Assembly: GCF_025397915.1 (NCBI RefSeq)
Contig: NZ_JALIDZ010000001.1
Location: forward strand, 186,001 to 250,000
Source: Microbaculum marinisediminis
GTDB taxonomy: Bacteria; Pseudomonadota; Alphaproteobacteria; Rhizobiales; Tepidamorphaceae
Length of the DNA: 64,000 nt
Direction of reading: 5' to 3'
Positions 28,285-36,522 of the stretch are shown here, piece by piece (within the stretch, counting starts at the first letter, position 1; the number at the start of each line of letters is the position of its first letter). The translations under genes and the position numbers were made by a program. Below the pieces are notes generated by a model. It did no database searches and had not been told where the DNA came from. It saw nothing but the letters and a program-made list of their open reading frames with translations.

Positions 28285-28340
28285 CCGTTGGCAGTGCCCC
28301 GGGAAATGCCCTTGGCGATGCCGGCGGCCGCGCGGCCGAA

Positions 28341-28363
28341 GGGGCGACGCACGGCGTCGCCCC
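28341..28363 (-). other. Hairpin in the dctP-dctQ spacer (system 2)
   Basis: Perfect 10-bp stem GGGGCGACGC / GCGTCGCCCC with a 3-base loop, 30 bases after the dctP2 stop and about 90 before dctQ2. It occupies the same place as the hairpin of system 1. Confidence 0.55.
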
Positions 28364-28392
28364 CAATCGTCAAACACGGACCGAACGATCCA

Positions 28393-29559
28393 TCAGAAGC
28401 CGAGCTTGCCCGGGAAGTAGTGTTCGTAGGCAAGCTTGTAGTCGGCCGTGTTCATCAGGTCGTAGAAGGCCACACGCTCCGACCAGGCGCGCTGGCTGTC
28501 GACGACCTTCTTGAAGAACTCGTCCTGCGTGAGGTTTTCGAGAACCTGGTCCCAGGACACCAGTTGGGCCTGCATGACCGAGGTCGGCGTGCGGTAGACA
28601 TTGACGCCGTCCTCATTGATCAACTTCTGCAGGTCGCGCGAATAGTTGTCCATCGCGAGACCGTAGTTGGCGGTGTTCGCCGCCTCGGCACCATATTCGA
28701 GGATGGCCTGCTGCTCTTCCGGCAGCGACTCGAACAGGTCCTTGTTGAAGATGATCTCGAAGAACTCGGCGGCCTGATGGTAGGAGCCCATCATGTAGAC
28801 CTTCGAGACGTCCTGGGCGCCGAAACGGCTGTCCGAGGTCGGATTGTTGAACTCGAACGCCTCGATGACGCCGCGTTCCAGCGCCGGCACGATTTCGCCG
28901 CCGGGAAGCTGCGTCACGCTCAGGCCCATGCCCTGCATGATGTCGGTGGCCAGACCGACGGTGCGATACTTGAGCCCCTGCATGTCGTCGGCCGACGAGA
29001 TCTGCTCCTTGAACCAGCCGAGCGGCTGCGTGGGCATCGGCATGGCGAAGAACCCGACCACGTTCAGGCCGAGCTTGTCCTGCACCAGTTCCCGGTACAG
29101 ATCCTTGCCACCACCGAAATGGATCCAGGCCAGGATCTGCGAGGCATTGGCGCCGAAGACCGGGCCGGTGCCGAACAGCGACGCGGCCTTGTCCTTGCCG
29201 TACCAATAGGCCGTTACGGTATGGGCACCGTCGAGCACGCCGTCGTGACAGGCATCCTGGACCTGGAAGGCCTGGACCACCGCGCCGGACGGCAGAAGGT
29301 CCACCTTGAGGCGCCCGCCGGACATCTTCTCGACGCGGTCGGCATATTGCTGCGCCATCTCCTGGAAGATGTCCGACGCGCTCCAGGAGCTCTGCATCTT
29401 GAGCGTTTTGGTCTGGGCCCGCGATACCTGAGGCATCGCGACGGTGGCGGCAGCACCGCCGGCGACGGTGGCGGCACCGGCCAGGAACTTCCGACGGCTC
29501 GCGTTCTTGGGAGCGCCGGATTCTGCTACCGTTTTGGCATCTTCTGATTTCTTGGACAT
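28393..29559 (-). CDS. dctP: TRAP transporter periplasmic binding protein DctP, Tat-exported (system 2)
   Basis: A 388-residue binding protein. The N-terminus carries a twin-arginine signal, SRRKFLAGAATVAGG (from residue 21), ending near VSRAQTK. The DctP domain follows, with GLKYRTVGLATDIMQGMG and PGGEIVPALERGVIEAFEF. Tat export implies that the receptor folds in the cytoplasm and may dimerise there, as in the 2-keto-acid-type receptors. AGGAGGG stands at good distance before the ATG at 29559. It is the first gene of the dctPQM-amidase-small protein operon. Confidence 0.93.
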   Translation of the reverse strand: MSKKSEDAKTVAESGAPKNASRRKFLAGAATVAGGAAATVAMPQVSRAQTKTLKMQSSWSASDIFQEMAQQYADRVEKMSGGRLKVDLLPSGAVVQAFQVQDACHDGVLDGAHTVTAYWYGKDKAASLFGTGPVFGANASQILAWIHFGGGKDLYRELVQDKLGLNVVGFFAMPMPTQPLGWFKEQISSADDMQGLKYRTVGLATDIMQGMGLSVTQLPGGEIVPALERGVIEAFEFNNPTSDSRFGAQDVSKVYMMGSYHQAAEFFEIIFNKDLFESLPEEQQAILEYGAEAANTANYGLAMDNYSRDLQKLINEDGVNVYRTPTSVMQAQLVSWDQVLENLTQDEFFKKVVDSQRAWSERVAFYDLMNTADYKLAYEHYFPGKLGF

Positions 29560-30038
29560 AGACAACCCTCCTAAAGGTCGTTTCCCCAAGCGACCTAAGT
29601 CGCGAATACCGCAGCGCATTCTTGGGCTTCATCGTGCACGACTTTGTCGCGCCGACCGCCGGTTGTTATCGTCGACCCCGTTTGCTCGGGATCAGCGCTC
29701 GGATTATTCATTTGAACGCAACGTATTCGCATTTAGCAATGAAAATCGGAGAACATCGCCTTTTCCCAGCGAGAAATATTCCTTATCAGGTCAGCATTGC
29801 TTCCCTAATTCGCCCCCCGCGCGTACGGCAACATGCAAAGCAGACAGAGGACAACGCGGATACTGACTGACCCCGATATTGGCCGACGGGGATTCTGACC
29901 AACGCAAACACCGGGCGTGGACCGGCACCGGCAAAATCCCGGGTTCCAGTGGATCACGCTTGCGGGTATCTACGTCGGTGCGAAAACGCACGCCCGGTCG
30001 GGTTTCGGCGGGGTGTCAGATCCCGGGGAGCGAACGCT
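29560..30038. promoter_or_regulatory. Long divergent promoter region between dctP2 and lldD
   Basis: A 479-base region without a supported gene. It is locally AT-rich (about 29695-29815) compared with its surroundings, as expected for promoters of the two divergent transcripts. A weak stem (CCCCG 29871-29875 with CGGGG 29887-29891) is the only symmetry I noted. I could not recognise a sigma-54 element or a known operator. Confidence 0.4.
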
Positions 30039-31187
30039 ATGGGACCCGTTGTTGAAATTGCCGATCTCGAGCGCCTGGCCCGGCGCCGGGTGCCGAAGAT
30101 GTTTTTCGACTATGCCGATTCCGGCGCCTGGACCGAGAGCACCTACCGCGCCAACAGCGAGGACTTCGGCAAGATCAAGCTGCGCCAGCGCGTCGCCGTC
30201 GACATGACCAACCGGTCGCTGGAGACCACCATGATCGGCCAGACGGTGGCGATGCCGGTGGCGCTCGCTCCCGTCGGCCTGACCGGGATGCAGCATGCCG
30301 ACGGGGAGATCCTGGCGGCGAAGGCGGCAGCGGCGTTCGGCGTTCCCTTCACGCTGTCGACCATGAGCATCTGCTCGCTCGAGGCGGTGGCGGAAGCCAC
30401 AAAGAAGCCGTTCTGGTTCCAGCTCTACGTGATGCGCGACCGCGACTTCATCAACGCTCTGATCGACCGGGCGAAGGCGGCCGGCTGCTCGGCGCTGGTT
30501 CTGACCCTCGACCTGCAGATCCTCGGCCAGCGCCACAAGGACCTGCGCAACGGCCTGTCGGCGCCGCCGAAATTCACGCCGAAGCACATCTGGCAGATGG
30601 CCACCCGGCCGGGCTGGTGCCTCAACATGCTGGGCACCAAGAACCGTACCTTTGGCAATATCGTCGGCCACGCGAAGGGGGTCGGGGACCTGTCGTCGCT
30701 CAGCGCCTGGACCAACGAACAGTTCGATCCGCGTCTCAGCTGGAATGACATAGACTGGATCAAGGAGCGCTGGGGCGGCCCGCTGATCCTGAAGGGCATC
30801 CTCGATGCCGAAGACGCCAAGATGGCGGCCAAGACCGGCGCCGACGCGATCATCGTCTCCAACCACGGCGGGCGGCAACTGGACGGGGCGCCGTCCTCGA
30901 TCGCGGCCCTGCCGGAGATCGTCGAGGCGGTCGGCGACAAGATCGAGGTGCATCTGGACGGCGGCATCCGCTCGGGACAGGACGTGCTCAAGGCGCTGTG
31001 CCTGGGCGCGAAGGGCACCTATATCGGCCGCGCCTTCATCTTCGGGCTCGGCGCGATGGGACAGGCCGGCGTCAAACAGGCGCTCGACATCATCGCCAAG
31101 GAGCTCGACATGACCATGGCCCTGTGCGGCGAGCGCACGGTGAGCGCGCTGTCGCGCGACAACCTCTACAGGTACGGCCAGCTGTAG
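30039..31187 (+). CDS. lldD: FMN-dependent L-lactate dehydrogenase / 2-hydroxy-acid dehydrogenase
   Basis: A 382-residue member of the 2-hydroxy-acid oxidase family, oxidising L-lactate to pyruvate at the membrane (or a related hydroxy acid). Landmarks are FFDYADSGAWTESTYRAN, MPVALAPVGLTGMQHADGE, FWFQLYVMRDRDF, and the active-site block VSNHGGRQLDGAPSS followed by DGGIRSGQDVLKALCLGA for FMN. Length and the FDYADSGAW start fit LldD better than glycolate oxidase. GGGGAG precedes the ATG at 30039. Confidence 0.9.
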   Translation: MGPVVEIADLERLARRRVPKMFFDYADSGAWTESTYRANSEDFGKIKLRQRVAVDMTNRSLETTMIGQTVAMPVALAPVGLTGMQHADGEILAAKAAAAFGVPFTLSTMSICSLEAVAEATKKPFWFQLYVMRDRDFINALIDRAKAAGCSALVLTLDLQILGQRHKDLRNGLSAPPKFTPKHIWQMATRPGWCLNMLGTKNRTFGNIVGHAKGVGDLSSLSAWTNEQFDPRLSWNDIDWIKERWGGPLILKGILDAEDAKMAAKTGADAIIVSNHGGRQLDGAPSSIAALPEIVEAVGDKIEVHLDGGIRSGQDVLKALCLGAKGTYIGRAFIFGLGAMGQAGVKQALDIIAKELDMTMALCGERTVSALSRDNLYRYGQL

Positions 31188-31308
31188 ACCGGCCGGGAGC
31201 GAAAGGCGGTCCACAAGGCTAGAGAGAATCGGTCACGCGGGGCGGACACAGGACGCGGGCTGCACGGCCGCTCGGTCCGGATCCGCGAACAAACGGGAGG
31301 GGTCGACC

Positions 31309-32442
31309 GTGTCGGCACTGATCACCTATCTCACCACCATCCGGTTCGGCGAAGGCTGCGTCGGCGAGATCGCCGAGGATCTGGCGCAGCTCGGTATCGA
31401 ACGGGCGCTCGTCGTCACCGACACGGGCGTCACCGCCGCCGGCCTCACCGAAACGGTGATGGCGGCGGCAGGCGAAGGGCGGATAGCGGCGGTCTTCGAC
31501 GAAACGCCGTCGAACCCGACCGAAGGGGCGGCGGAGGCCGCCCTCGCGCTTTATCGGGCCAGTGGCGCGGACGGGCTGATCGCGGTCGGCGGCGGCTCGC
31601 CGATCGATCTGGCCAAGGCGGTGGCGCTGATGGCGACGCACGAGGGGCCGCTGGAGTCCTATGCGGCGATCCTCGGCGGCATCCCGAAGATCACCGCCGC
31701 GGTCGCGCCGGTCGTCGCGGTGCCGACGACGGCGGGAACCGGATCGGAAGTCGGGCGCGCCGCGCTGGTGACGCTGAAGGACGGGCGCAAGCTCGGCTTC
31801 ATCTCGCCGCACCTGTTCCCCAGGCGCGCCGTGTGCGACCCCGAGCTGACCTACGGCATGCCGGCGACACTGACGGCGGCGACCGGCATGGACGCGATCA
31901 GCCACTGCATCGAGACCTACCTGTCACCGCGCTTCAATCCGCCGGCCGACGCGATCGCGCTCGACGGCCTTGCCCGGGCGGTCCGGTTCCTGCGGCGCGC
32001 CGTGGCGGACGGCGGCGACGTGGAGGCGCGCCGCGAAATGATGATCGCGGCGCTGCATGGCGGCCTCACCTTCCAGAAGGGTCTGGGCGCGATCCACGCG
32101 ATCTCGCATCCGCTCGGCGGCCTGAAGGCGGTCTCGCTGCATCACGGCACGCTGAACGCGGTGCTGCTGCCGCACGTGCTGCGCTTCAACGCGCCGGCGG
32201 CCGAGGAGAAATACGCGGTGATGCGCCGGACAATCGGTGTCGCCGAAGACACCGATCTCGCCGCGTGGTTCGACAGCCTCAACGGCGAGATCGGCATGCC
32301 GAAGACGCTGTCGCAGATGGGTTTCGAGCGACAGCTCATCGCGCCGATCGTCGCGGGCGCGCTTGAGGACCATTCCGGCCCGACCAATCCGCGCCCGCTC
32401 GACGAGGCCGCCGTCACCGCGTTGATGGAAGCGGCGCTCTAG
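31309..32442 (+). CDS. Iron-containing alcohol dehydrogenase
   Basis: A 377-residue group III (Fe-dependent) alcohol dehydrogenase. The nucleotide site is VGGGSPIDLAKA, followed by VPTTAGTGSEVG, and the metal ligands lie in MDAISHCIETY, GAIHAISHPLGG and LHHGTLNAVLLPH. The start is a GTG at 31309 with GGGAGGGG upstream. The substrate is not evident; members act on ethanol, 1,2-propanediol, lactaldehyde or hydroxy acids, and a link with lldD upstream is possible. Its end overlaps the convergent membrane protein gene by 29 bases. Confidence 0.9.
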   Translation: MSALITYLTTIRFGEGCVGEIAEDLAQLGIERALVVTDTGVTAAGLTETVMAAAGEGRIAAVFDETPSNPTEGAAEAALALYRASGADGLIAVGGGSPIDLAKAVALMATHEGPLESYAAILGGIPKITAAVAPVVAVPTTAGTGSEVGRAALVTLKDGRKLGFISPHLFPRRAVCDPELTYGMPATLTAATGMDAISHCIETYLSPRFNPPADAIALDGLARAVRFLRRAVADGGDVEARREMMIAALHGGLTFQKGLGAIHAISHPLGGLKAVSLHHGTLNAVLLPHVLRFNAPAAEEKYAVMRRTIGVAEDTDLAAWFDSLNGEIGMPKTLSQMGFERQLIAPIVAGALEDHSGPTNPRPLDEAAVTALMEAAL

Positions 32443-32881
32443 CCCCTGCCCTGCGCCGCCGCGTGAGCTGGAAGCCATCGCGGATGTTGAGCCCCATCAG
32501 CGTGATGTTGACGGCGCCGACGGCGAGTTCGATCGCCTGCACGGCATAGAACGTCGTGCCGAAGTCGCCGGCGGCGGCCAGCCGCTGCAGATACACGGCG
32601 CAGGGGATCAGGATGACGATGCCGTTGCCGGCGATGAACGGCATGCGCCGTTTCTTGGCGGCGACGAGTCCCCGCGGGTTCGGCCCGGCGAGCCGGAAGC
32701 CGCTCGCCCCGGCGATCGCCAGCGAGGGGATCAGCACGATCATGCCCCACAGGATGCCGGTCTTCACGGTGGCGATCGCGGACGCCGATCCGAAGACCTC
32801 GACGGCGACTGTCGATGTCCAGAAGACGAGGATCGTGAGGAAGCCGACAAAGCCGGCGGCGGGATGAATTCGGCGAAGCAT
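32414..32881 (-). CDS. Four-helix membrane protein of unknown function
   Basis: A 155-residue protein with four hydrophobic segments (about 8-28, 43-63, 82-103 and 110-133) and a basic C-terminal tail (TRRRRAGARA). I cannot name the family. AAGGAAGATTCC precedes the ATG. It starts 17 bases after the MarR gene stop on the same strand, so it is likely co-transcribed with, and controlled by, that regulator. Confidence 0.75.
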   Translation of the reverse strand: MLRRIHPAAGFVGFLTILVFWTSTVAVEVFGSASAIATVKTGILWGMIVLIPSLAIAGASGFRLAGPNPRGLVAAKKRRMPFIAGNGIVILIPCAVYLQRLAAAGDFGTTFYAVQAIELAVGAVNITLMGLNIRDGFQLTRRRRAGARAPLPSTR

Positions 32882-32898
32882 GGAATCTTCCTTGTGCT

Positions 32899-33378
32899 TT
32901 ACGACGACTGTCCTTCGAGCCGCTGCGCCAGCGCGGCCAGCACACGGCGGGCGGCGGCGATCTCGGCGGGCGACATCCCTTCGGCGAGCGCGTTCGACCA
33001 GGGCGCTTCCCGCGCCGAGGCGTCCGCGTAGGCCGCCTCCCCCTTGGGCGTCAGAACGACGAGATGCGCGCGCTTGTGGTGCGGGTTCGTTTCGAACCGC
33101 ACGTAACCCTGCCCTTCCAGATCGTTGACGACCCGCTGCACCGCCTGGCGGGTCAGTCCCATGACGCGCGCGAGATGGGCGACCGGCAGCGGCCTGTCGG
33201 ACAGGGCGATGGACCCAAGCACCTGCCAGCGCGCGCTGGTCAGGCCGAGCGGCGCGACCAACCTGTCTCCCGCGGCGAGCAGCGCGCCGTTGACGCGGAA
33301 GACATCGAGCATCAGCGCCGTCAGTTCGGCGCCGGAGTCGGTGTGGGCGGGATATCGAGCATCCTTCATGAGCAACAT
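32899..33378 (-). CDS. MarR family transcriptional regulator
   Basis: A 159-residue regulator with the winged helix of the MarR family: TSARWQVLGSIALSDRPLPV, then RVMGLTRQAVQRVVNDLEGQGYV (recognition helix) and the wing NPHHKRAHLVVLTPKG. It probably represses itself and the membrane protein gene that follows. Starts at 33378 (MLLMKDARY) and 33369 (MKDARY) are both possible and neither has a clear ribosome site. A 24-bp perfect palindrome lies immediately upstream. Confidence 0.9.
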   Translation of the reverse strand: MLLMKDARYPAHTDSGAELTALMLDVFRVNGALLAAGDRLVAPLGLTSARWQVLGSIALSDRPLPVAHLARVMGLTRQAVQRVVNDLEGQGYVRFETNPHHKRAHLVVLTPKGEAAYADASAREAPWSNALAEGMSPAEIAAARRVLAALAQRLEGQSS

Positions 33379-33384
33379 ATGGTC

Positions 33385-33408
33385 ATATTGACAATATATT
33401 GTCAATAT
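33385..33408. promoter_or_regulatory. Perfect 24-bp palindrome, MarR operator
   Basis: Each arm is ATATTGACAATA read inward, so the whole 24 bases equal their own reverse complement. It begins 7 bases before the MarR ATG at 33378. The AT-only core in a GC-rich genome, and the position, are what a MarR autoregulatory operator should look like; TTGACA within the arm could also be a -35 element. Confidence 0.75.
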
Positions 33409-33443
33409 CGGCGCATCAAAGAACCACTGGCCGATGCGGCCGC

Positions 33444-35084
33444 CTAGCTTTTCTGAAGCCGATGGGTGGCTTCGATCCCCTCGCGCAGGCGCTTGTCGCG
33501 ACCGTAGAGATCCTTGCGGAAGTGCACCGTCCCGTCCTTGTTCACCCAGGCGGTGAGATAGGTGACGTGCACCGGTATGGGCGTCTCCAGATTGACCACG
33601 GTCTTCTTGCCCGAGGCGACGACCTTGCGGATGCGGTCGGCGCTCCAGCCCTGCGCGCCGAGGATCACCTCGCCCAGCGCGATCGGATTCTCCACGCGCA
33701 TGCAGCCGTGGCTGAACGTGCGGTGCGGGCGAGCGAACAGGCCCTTCGAAGGGGTGTCGTGAAGATAGACGTTATAGGCGTTGGGAAACATGAACTTGAT
33801 GACGCCCAACGCATTCTCGGGTCCCGGATCCTGACGCAGCGTGTAGCGGAAGTCCGATTTCGTGATGGTCGACCAGTTGATCGACATGGGACTGATCGCG
33901 GTACTGCCGGCGTAGATCCGGATGTTCTGCTTGGACAGCGCCTCCGGCGATTTCTTCAGTTTCGGCAGGTACTCGTTGCGGGCGATCGAGGCCGGCACGG
34001 TCCAGTCGGGATTGATGACGACGTATTTCATCGTCTCGTCGAAGACGGGGGTGCGGGCATAGGGCTTGCCGACGACGAGCCTGGCGGTGTGGATGGTGCG
34101 CCCCTGATCGACAACCTTGAGATACTGGTCGGCGATATTGACGAAGACATAGCGCTCGCCGGGATCGTCCTTCATCCAGCGGCGACGCTCCAGATTGAGC
34201 TCCATGGTGGCGATACGGTCGTCGATCGGCGTGTTGATCGCAGCAAGCGTCTCCTTGCCGACCGCACCGTCGACATCAAGGCCATGGCGCGCCTGGAACC
34301 GCTCGACGGCTTCGGCCATTTCCGCGTCGAACAGCGTGGAGGACTCGTCCGGGTCACCGTCGTAGTCGCCGACGGTGAACAGGTAGGCGCGCAGCGGCAC
34401 AACGCGCGGATCGTCCAGGCCGGGCTTCAGCGTCTCGCCATCCGGAACGGTCGGCCAGCCGCCTTGAGCGGCGATCTCCCGGTATTCGGCGAGCATCGTG
34501 GCCAGCCGGGCATACTCGTCGGTCTTCGGGGCCAGGGACAGCGCGTAGGGACCGATATTGTCGGCCTCCTCGGCGCCGCGGATTAGCTCGCTCGCGTCGA
34601 TCGGCGTCGGATTGAGATTAATCTCGGAATCGACCGATTCCGGCGCCACCCGTCCCGCCGACAGATCGCGGCCATAGTCGAGGAAGGCGCGCGTGAGCAG
34701 GAGGTCCAGTCGCGCGAGACTGTAGATGTCGCGCTGCTCCATCAGTTCCGAAAGCCGGTCGACATAGTAGTCGGTCGGCTCCAGGCCCTCGGCACCGGCG
34801 TTGCGCAGAACCGCCAGCAGCTCGTGCCCCTTCGTCTTCGGCCCGCTGTCACGCACCCAGATCGGGGTGAAGGACCGCAGGTGATAGTAGGCGTAGACCT
34901 GGAACAGCCGTTGTTCGTCGATATCGTTGCCGAACGGCACCTGCCCGTCGCGGATAATCCGGGCAATCTCGCCTGCGACCAGCTTGGGCTGCTGTGCCTT
35001 GGTCGCAGTTGCCATCGCCGTCGCCATCACGATGAACGCAACGACGACGACCATCCATAAAGCGCGTTTTCTCGCGACCGCCAT
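33444..35084 (-). CDS. L,D-transpeptidase with peptidoglycan-binding domain (YcbB-like)
   Basis: A 546-residue envelope enzyme. An N-terminal hydrophobic segment (about residues 7-30) is followed by an L,D-transpeptidase scaffold region, a peptidoglycan-binding helix bundle near DAEMAEAVERFQARHGLDVDG, and a YkuD catalytic domain with SHGCMRVENP (His459, Cys461). This matches the large YcbB/LdtD type that makes 3-3 cross-links. GGGAG precedes the ATG at 35084; the frame extends further upstream without support. Confidence 0.93.
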   Translation of the reverse strand: MAVARKRALWMVVVVAFIVMATAMATATKAQQPKLVAGEIARIIRDGQVPFGNDIDEQRLFQVYAYYHLRSFTPIWVRDSGPKTKGHELLAVLRNAGAEGLEPTDYYVDRLSELMEQRDIYSLARLDLLLTRAFLDYGRDLSAGRVAPESVDSEINLNPTPIDASELIRGAEEADNIGPYALSLAPKTDEYARLATMLAEYREIAAQGGWPTVPDGETLKPGLDDPRVVPLRAYLFTVGDYDGDPDESSTLFDAEMAEAVERFQARHGLDVDGAVGKETLAAINTPIDDRIATMELNLERRRWMKDDPGERYVFVNIADQYLKVVDQGRTIHTARLVVGKPYARTPVFDETMKYVVINPDWTVPASIARNEYLPKLKKSPEALSKQNIRIYAGSTAISPMSINWSTITKSDFRYTLRQDPGPENALGVIKFMFPNAYNVYLHDTPSKGLFARPHRTFSHGCMRVENPIALGEVILGAQGWSADRIRKVVASGKKTVVNLETPIPVHVTYLTAWVNKDGTVHFRKDLYGRDKRLREGIEATHRLQKS

Positions 35085-35278
35085 AGACCACTCCCGATTG
35101 CCTTGCCGATATCGCACCGAACTCGTCGCAAGAACAGTCTAGCGCGAAGCCGTAGTGGATTTCAGCGCCTCAACAATTCGTGAGACGGAAATTTACTTCC
35201 CACACCGCTTGTTTCCCTTGGTTACCGGCCGCACTATTTGGACACGACAATAAACGGCACACGCCAGGGAGGAGCGTC

Positions 35279-35899
35279 ATGACCGTATCACGCAGAGGAC
35301 TGCTCACCGCCACCGCACTGCTCGGCGCAACCAGTCTCGCGCCACCGGGGGCCCTTGCCACGGAAGAGGAACCGGCGGTCGCCGATAACGGCCTGTATAC
35401 GCAACCGTTCTTCGTCGACACGTTTATGAACTTCGGCGACGACCACGCCGAGGCGGCGGCCGAGGGCAAGGGGCTCGTGCTTATCTTCGAACAGCGCGGC
35501 TGCCCCTATTGCCGCGAGATGCACCGGGTGAATTTCGCCGTACCCGAGATCGTCGACTTCGTGACGGAACACTTCAACGTCATCCAGCTCGACATGTGGG
35601 GATCCCGGGAGGTGACGGATTTCGACGGCGAGGCCATGGAAGAGCGGGCGCTGGCGCGCCGATGGGGCGTCAACTTCACGCCGACGCTGGTCTTCTTCGC
35701 CGCGGACGCGGATGTCGCCGGCAAGCCGGGGAACACCGTGGAGTCGGCCCGCCTGCCCGGCTACTTCAAGCCGTTCCACTTCCTGTCGATGTTCCAGTTC
35801 GTCGAAAGCGGCCGCTACGACGAGCTGCCCTTCCAGCGCTTCCTGCAGGAAAAGGCCGAGACGTTGCGCGAACAGGGCGTCGAGGTCGATCTCTGGTAG
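35279..35899 (+). CDS. Thioredoxin-fold protein, SoxW-like, Tat-exported
   Basis: A 206-residue periplasmic protein. It starts with a twin-arginine signal (TVSRRGLLTATALLGA) and has a thioredoxin fold with the redox site GCPYCREMH (Cys75, Cys78), and the cis-Pro in NFTPTLVFF. The WGSREVTDFDGE insertion is typical of the SoxW/DUF255-like thioredoxins, which reduce periplasmic partners in sulfur oxidation or cytochrome maturation. No sox genes are nearby, so the partner is unknown. GGGAGGAGCG precedes the ATG. Confidence 0.85.
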   Translation: MTVSRRGLLTATALLGATSLAPPGALATEEEPAVADNGLYTQPFFVDTFMNFGDDHAEAAAEGKGLVLIFEQRGCPYCREMHRVNFAVPEIVDFVTEHFNVIQLDMWGSREVTDFDGEAMEERALARRWGVNFTPTLVFFAADADVAGKPGNTVESARLPGYFKPFHFLSMFQFVESGRYDELPFQRFLQEKAETLREQGVEVDLW

Positions 35900-35907
35900 G
35901 CAACCCG

Positions 35908-36522
35908 CTGCAGAACCGGGTGACGCCGTTCGGCGCGCTGATCGCGACGCCGGCGCGCGGAACGCTGCTCGGCAATCGCGGCGGCAGGTTCCATGACCCG
36001 GAGACGCGACGGCTCGGACGCCGCCGTTGGGCTTCGCGGCAGTGGATCGCCTGCGTCCTAGCCTTCAAGGAGCGCCATCGGCGGGTCTGGGGCGACGGTT
36101 ACACCGAGCTGTTCTTCCTCGACGAGGTGACCGCGCTGGCGGCGGGCCATCGGCCCTGTTTCGAATGCCGGCGGCAAGACGCCGTTGCGTTCGCCGGGGC
36201 CGTGGCGCGTGGGCTCGGATGGCCGGCGCCGCCGCGCGCAACGGCGATGGACAGACAGCTGCACGCGGAACGGCTCGACGGCAGAACGAAGCGCTGCCAT
36301 GTCGCAGACCTCGCAAGCCTGCCGGACGGGGCGATGATCGCGTTGGACGGGCAGGCCTTCGCGGTTCGCGACGACCGGCTACTTGCCTGGGAACCGGCGG
36401 GATATGCCGCGGCGATGCGGAGACCGAAGGCAGCGACGGTATCGGTGCTGACGCCGCCACTCGTCATCGCGGCGCTGGATGCGGGCTACCGGCCAGGCTG
36501 GCACCCGAGCGCGGAACCTTAG
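35908..36522 (+). CDS. Conserved hypothetical protein with non-ATG start
   Basis: A protein of about 204 residues with recognisable conserved blocks: NRVTPFGALIATPARGTLLGN, then ERHRRVWGDGYTELFFLDEV and AAGHRPCFECRRQDAV with a Cys pair. The frame has no ATG or GTG before the conserved N-terminus. CTG at 35908 gives LQNRVTPFG and has GTAGG seven bases upstream; GTG at 35920 would remove the first conserved residues. The gene begins 8 bases after the thioredoxin stop and overlaps the convergent gene by four bases. Function unknown. Confidence 0.7.
   Translation: MQNRVTPFGALIATPARGTLLGNRGGRFHDPETRRLGRRRWASRQWIACVLAFKERHRRVWGDGYTELFFLDEVTALAAGHRPCFECRRQDAVAFAGAVARGLGWPAPPRATAMDRQLHAERLDGRTKRCHVADLASLPDGAMIALDGQAFAVRDDRLLAWEPAGYAAAMRRPKAATVSVLTPPLVIAALDAGYRPGWHPSAEP

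Noticed and set aside
28230-28433. A 67-codon minus-strand ORF across the dctP2-dctQ2 spacer with a repeated AKDI/AKGI peptide.
   Set aside because: It overlaps the dctP2 end and the dctQ2 start in another frame and its repetition comes from the DNA repeats and ribosome sites, so it is more likely spacer than gene.
29560-30038. A sigma-54 promoter for the TRAP system 2 operon.
   Set aside because: No GG-N10-GC element with the expected TGGCAC/TTGC context was found on the transcribed strand.
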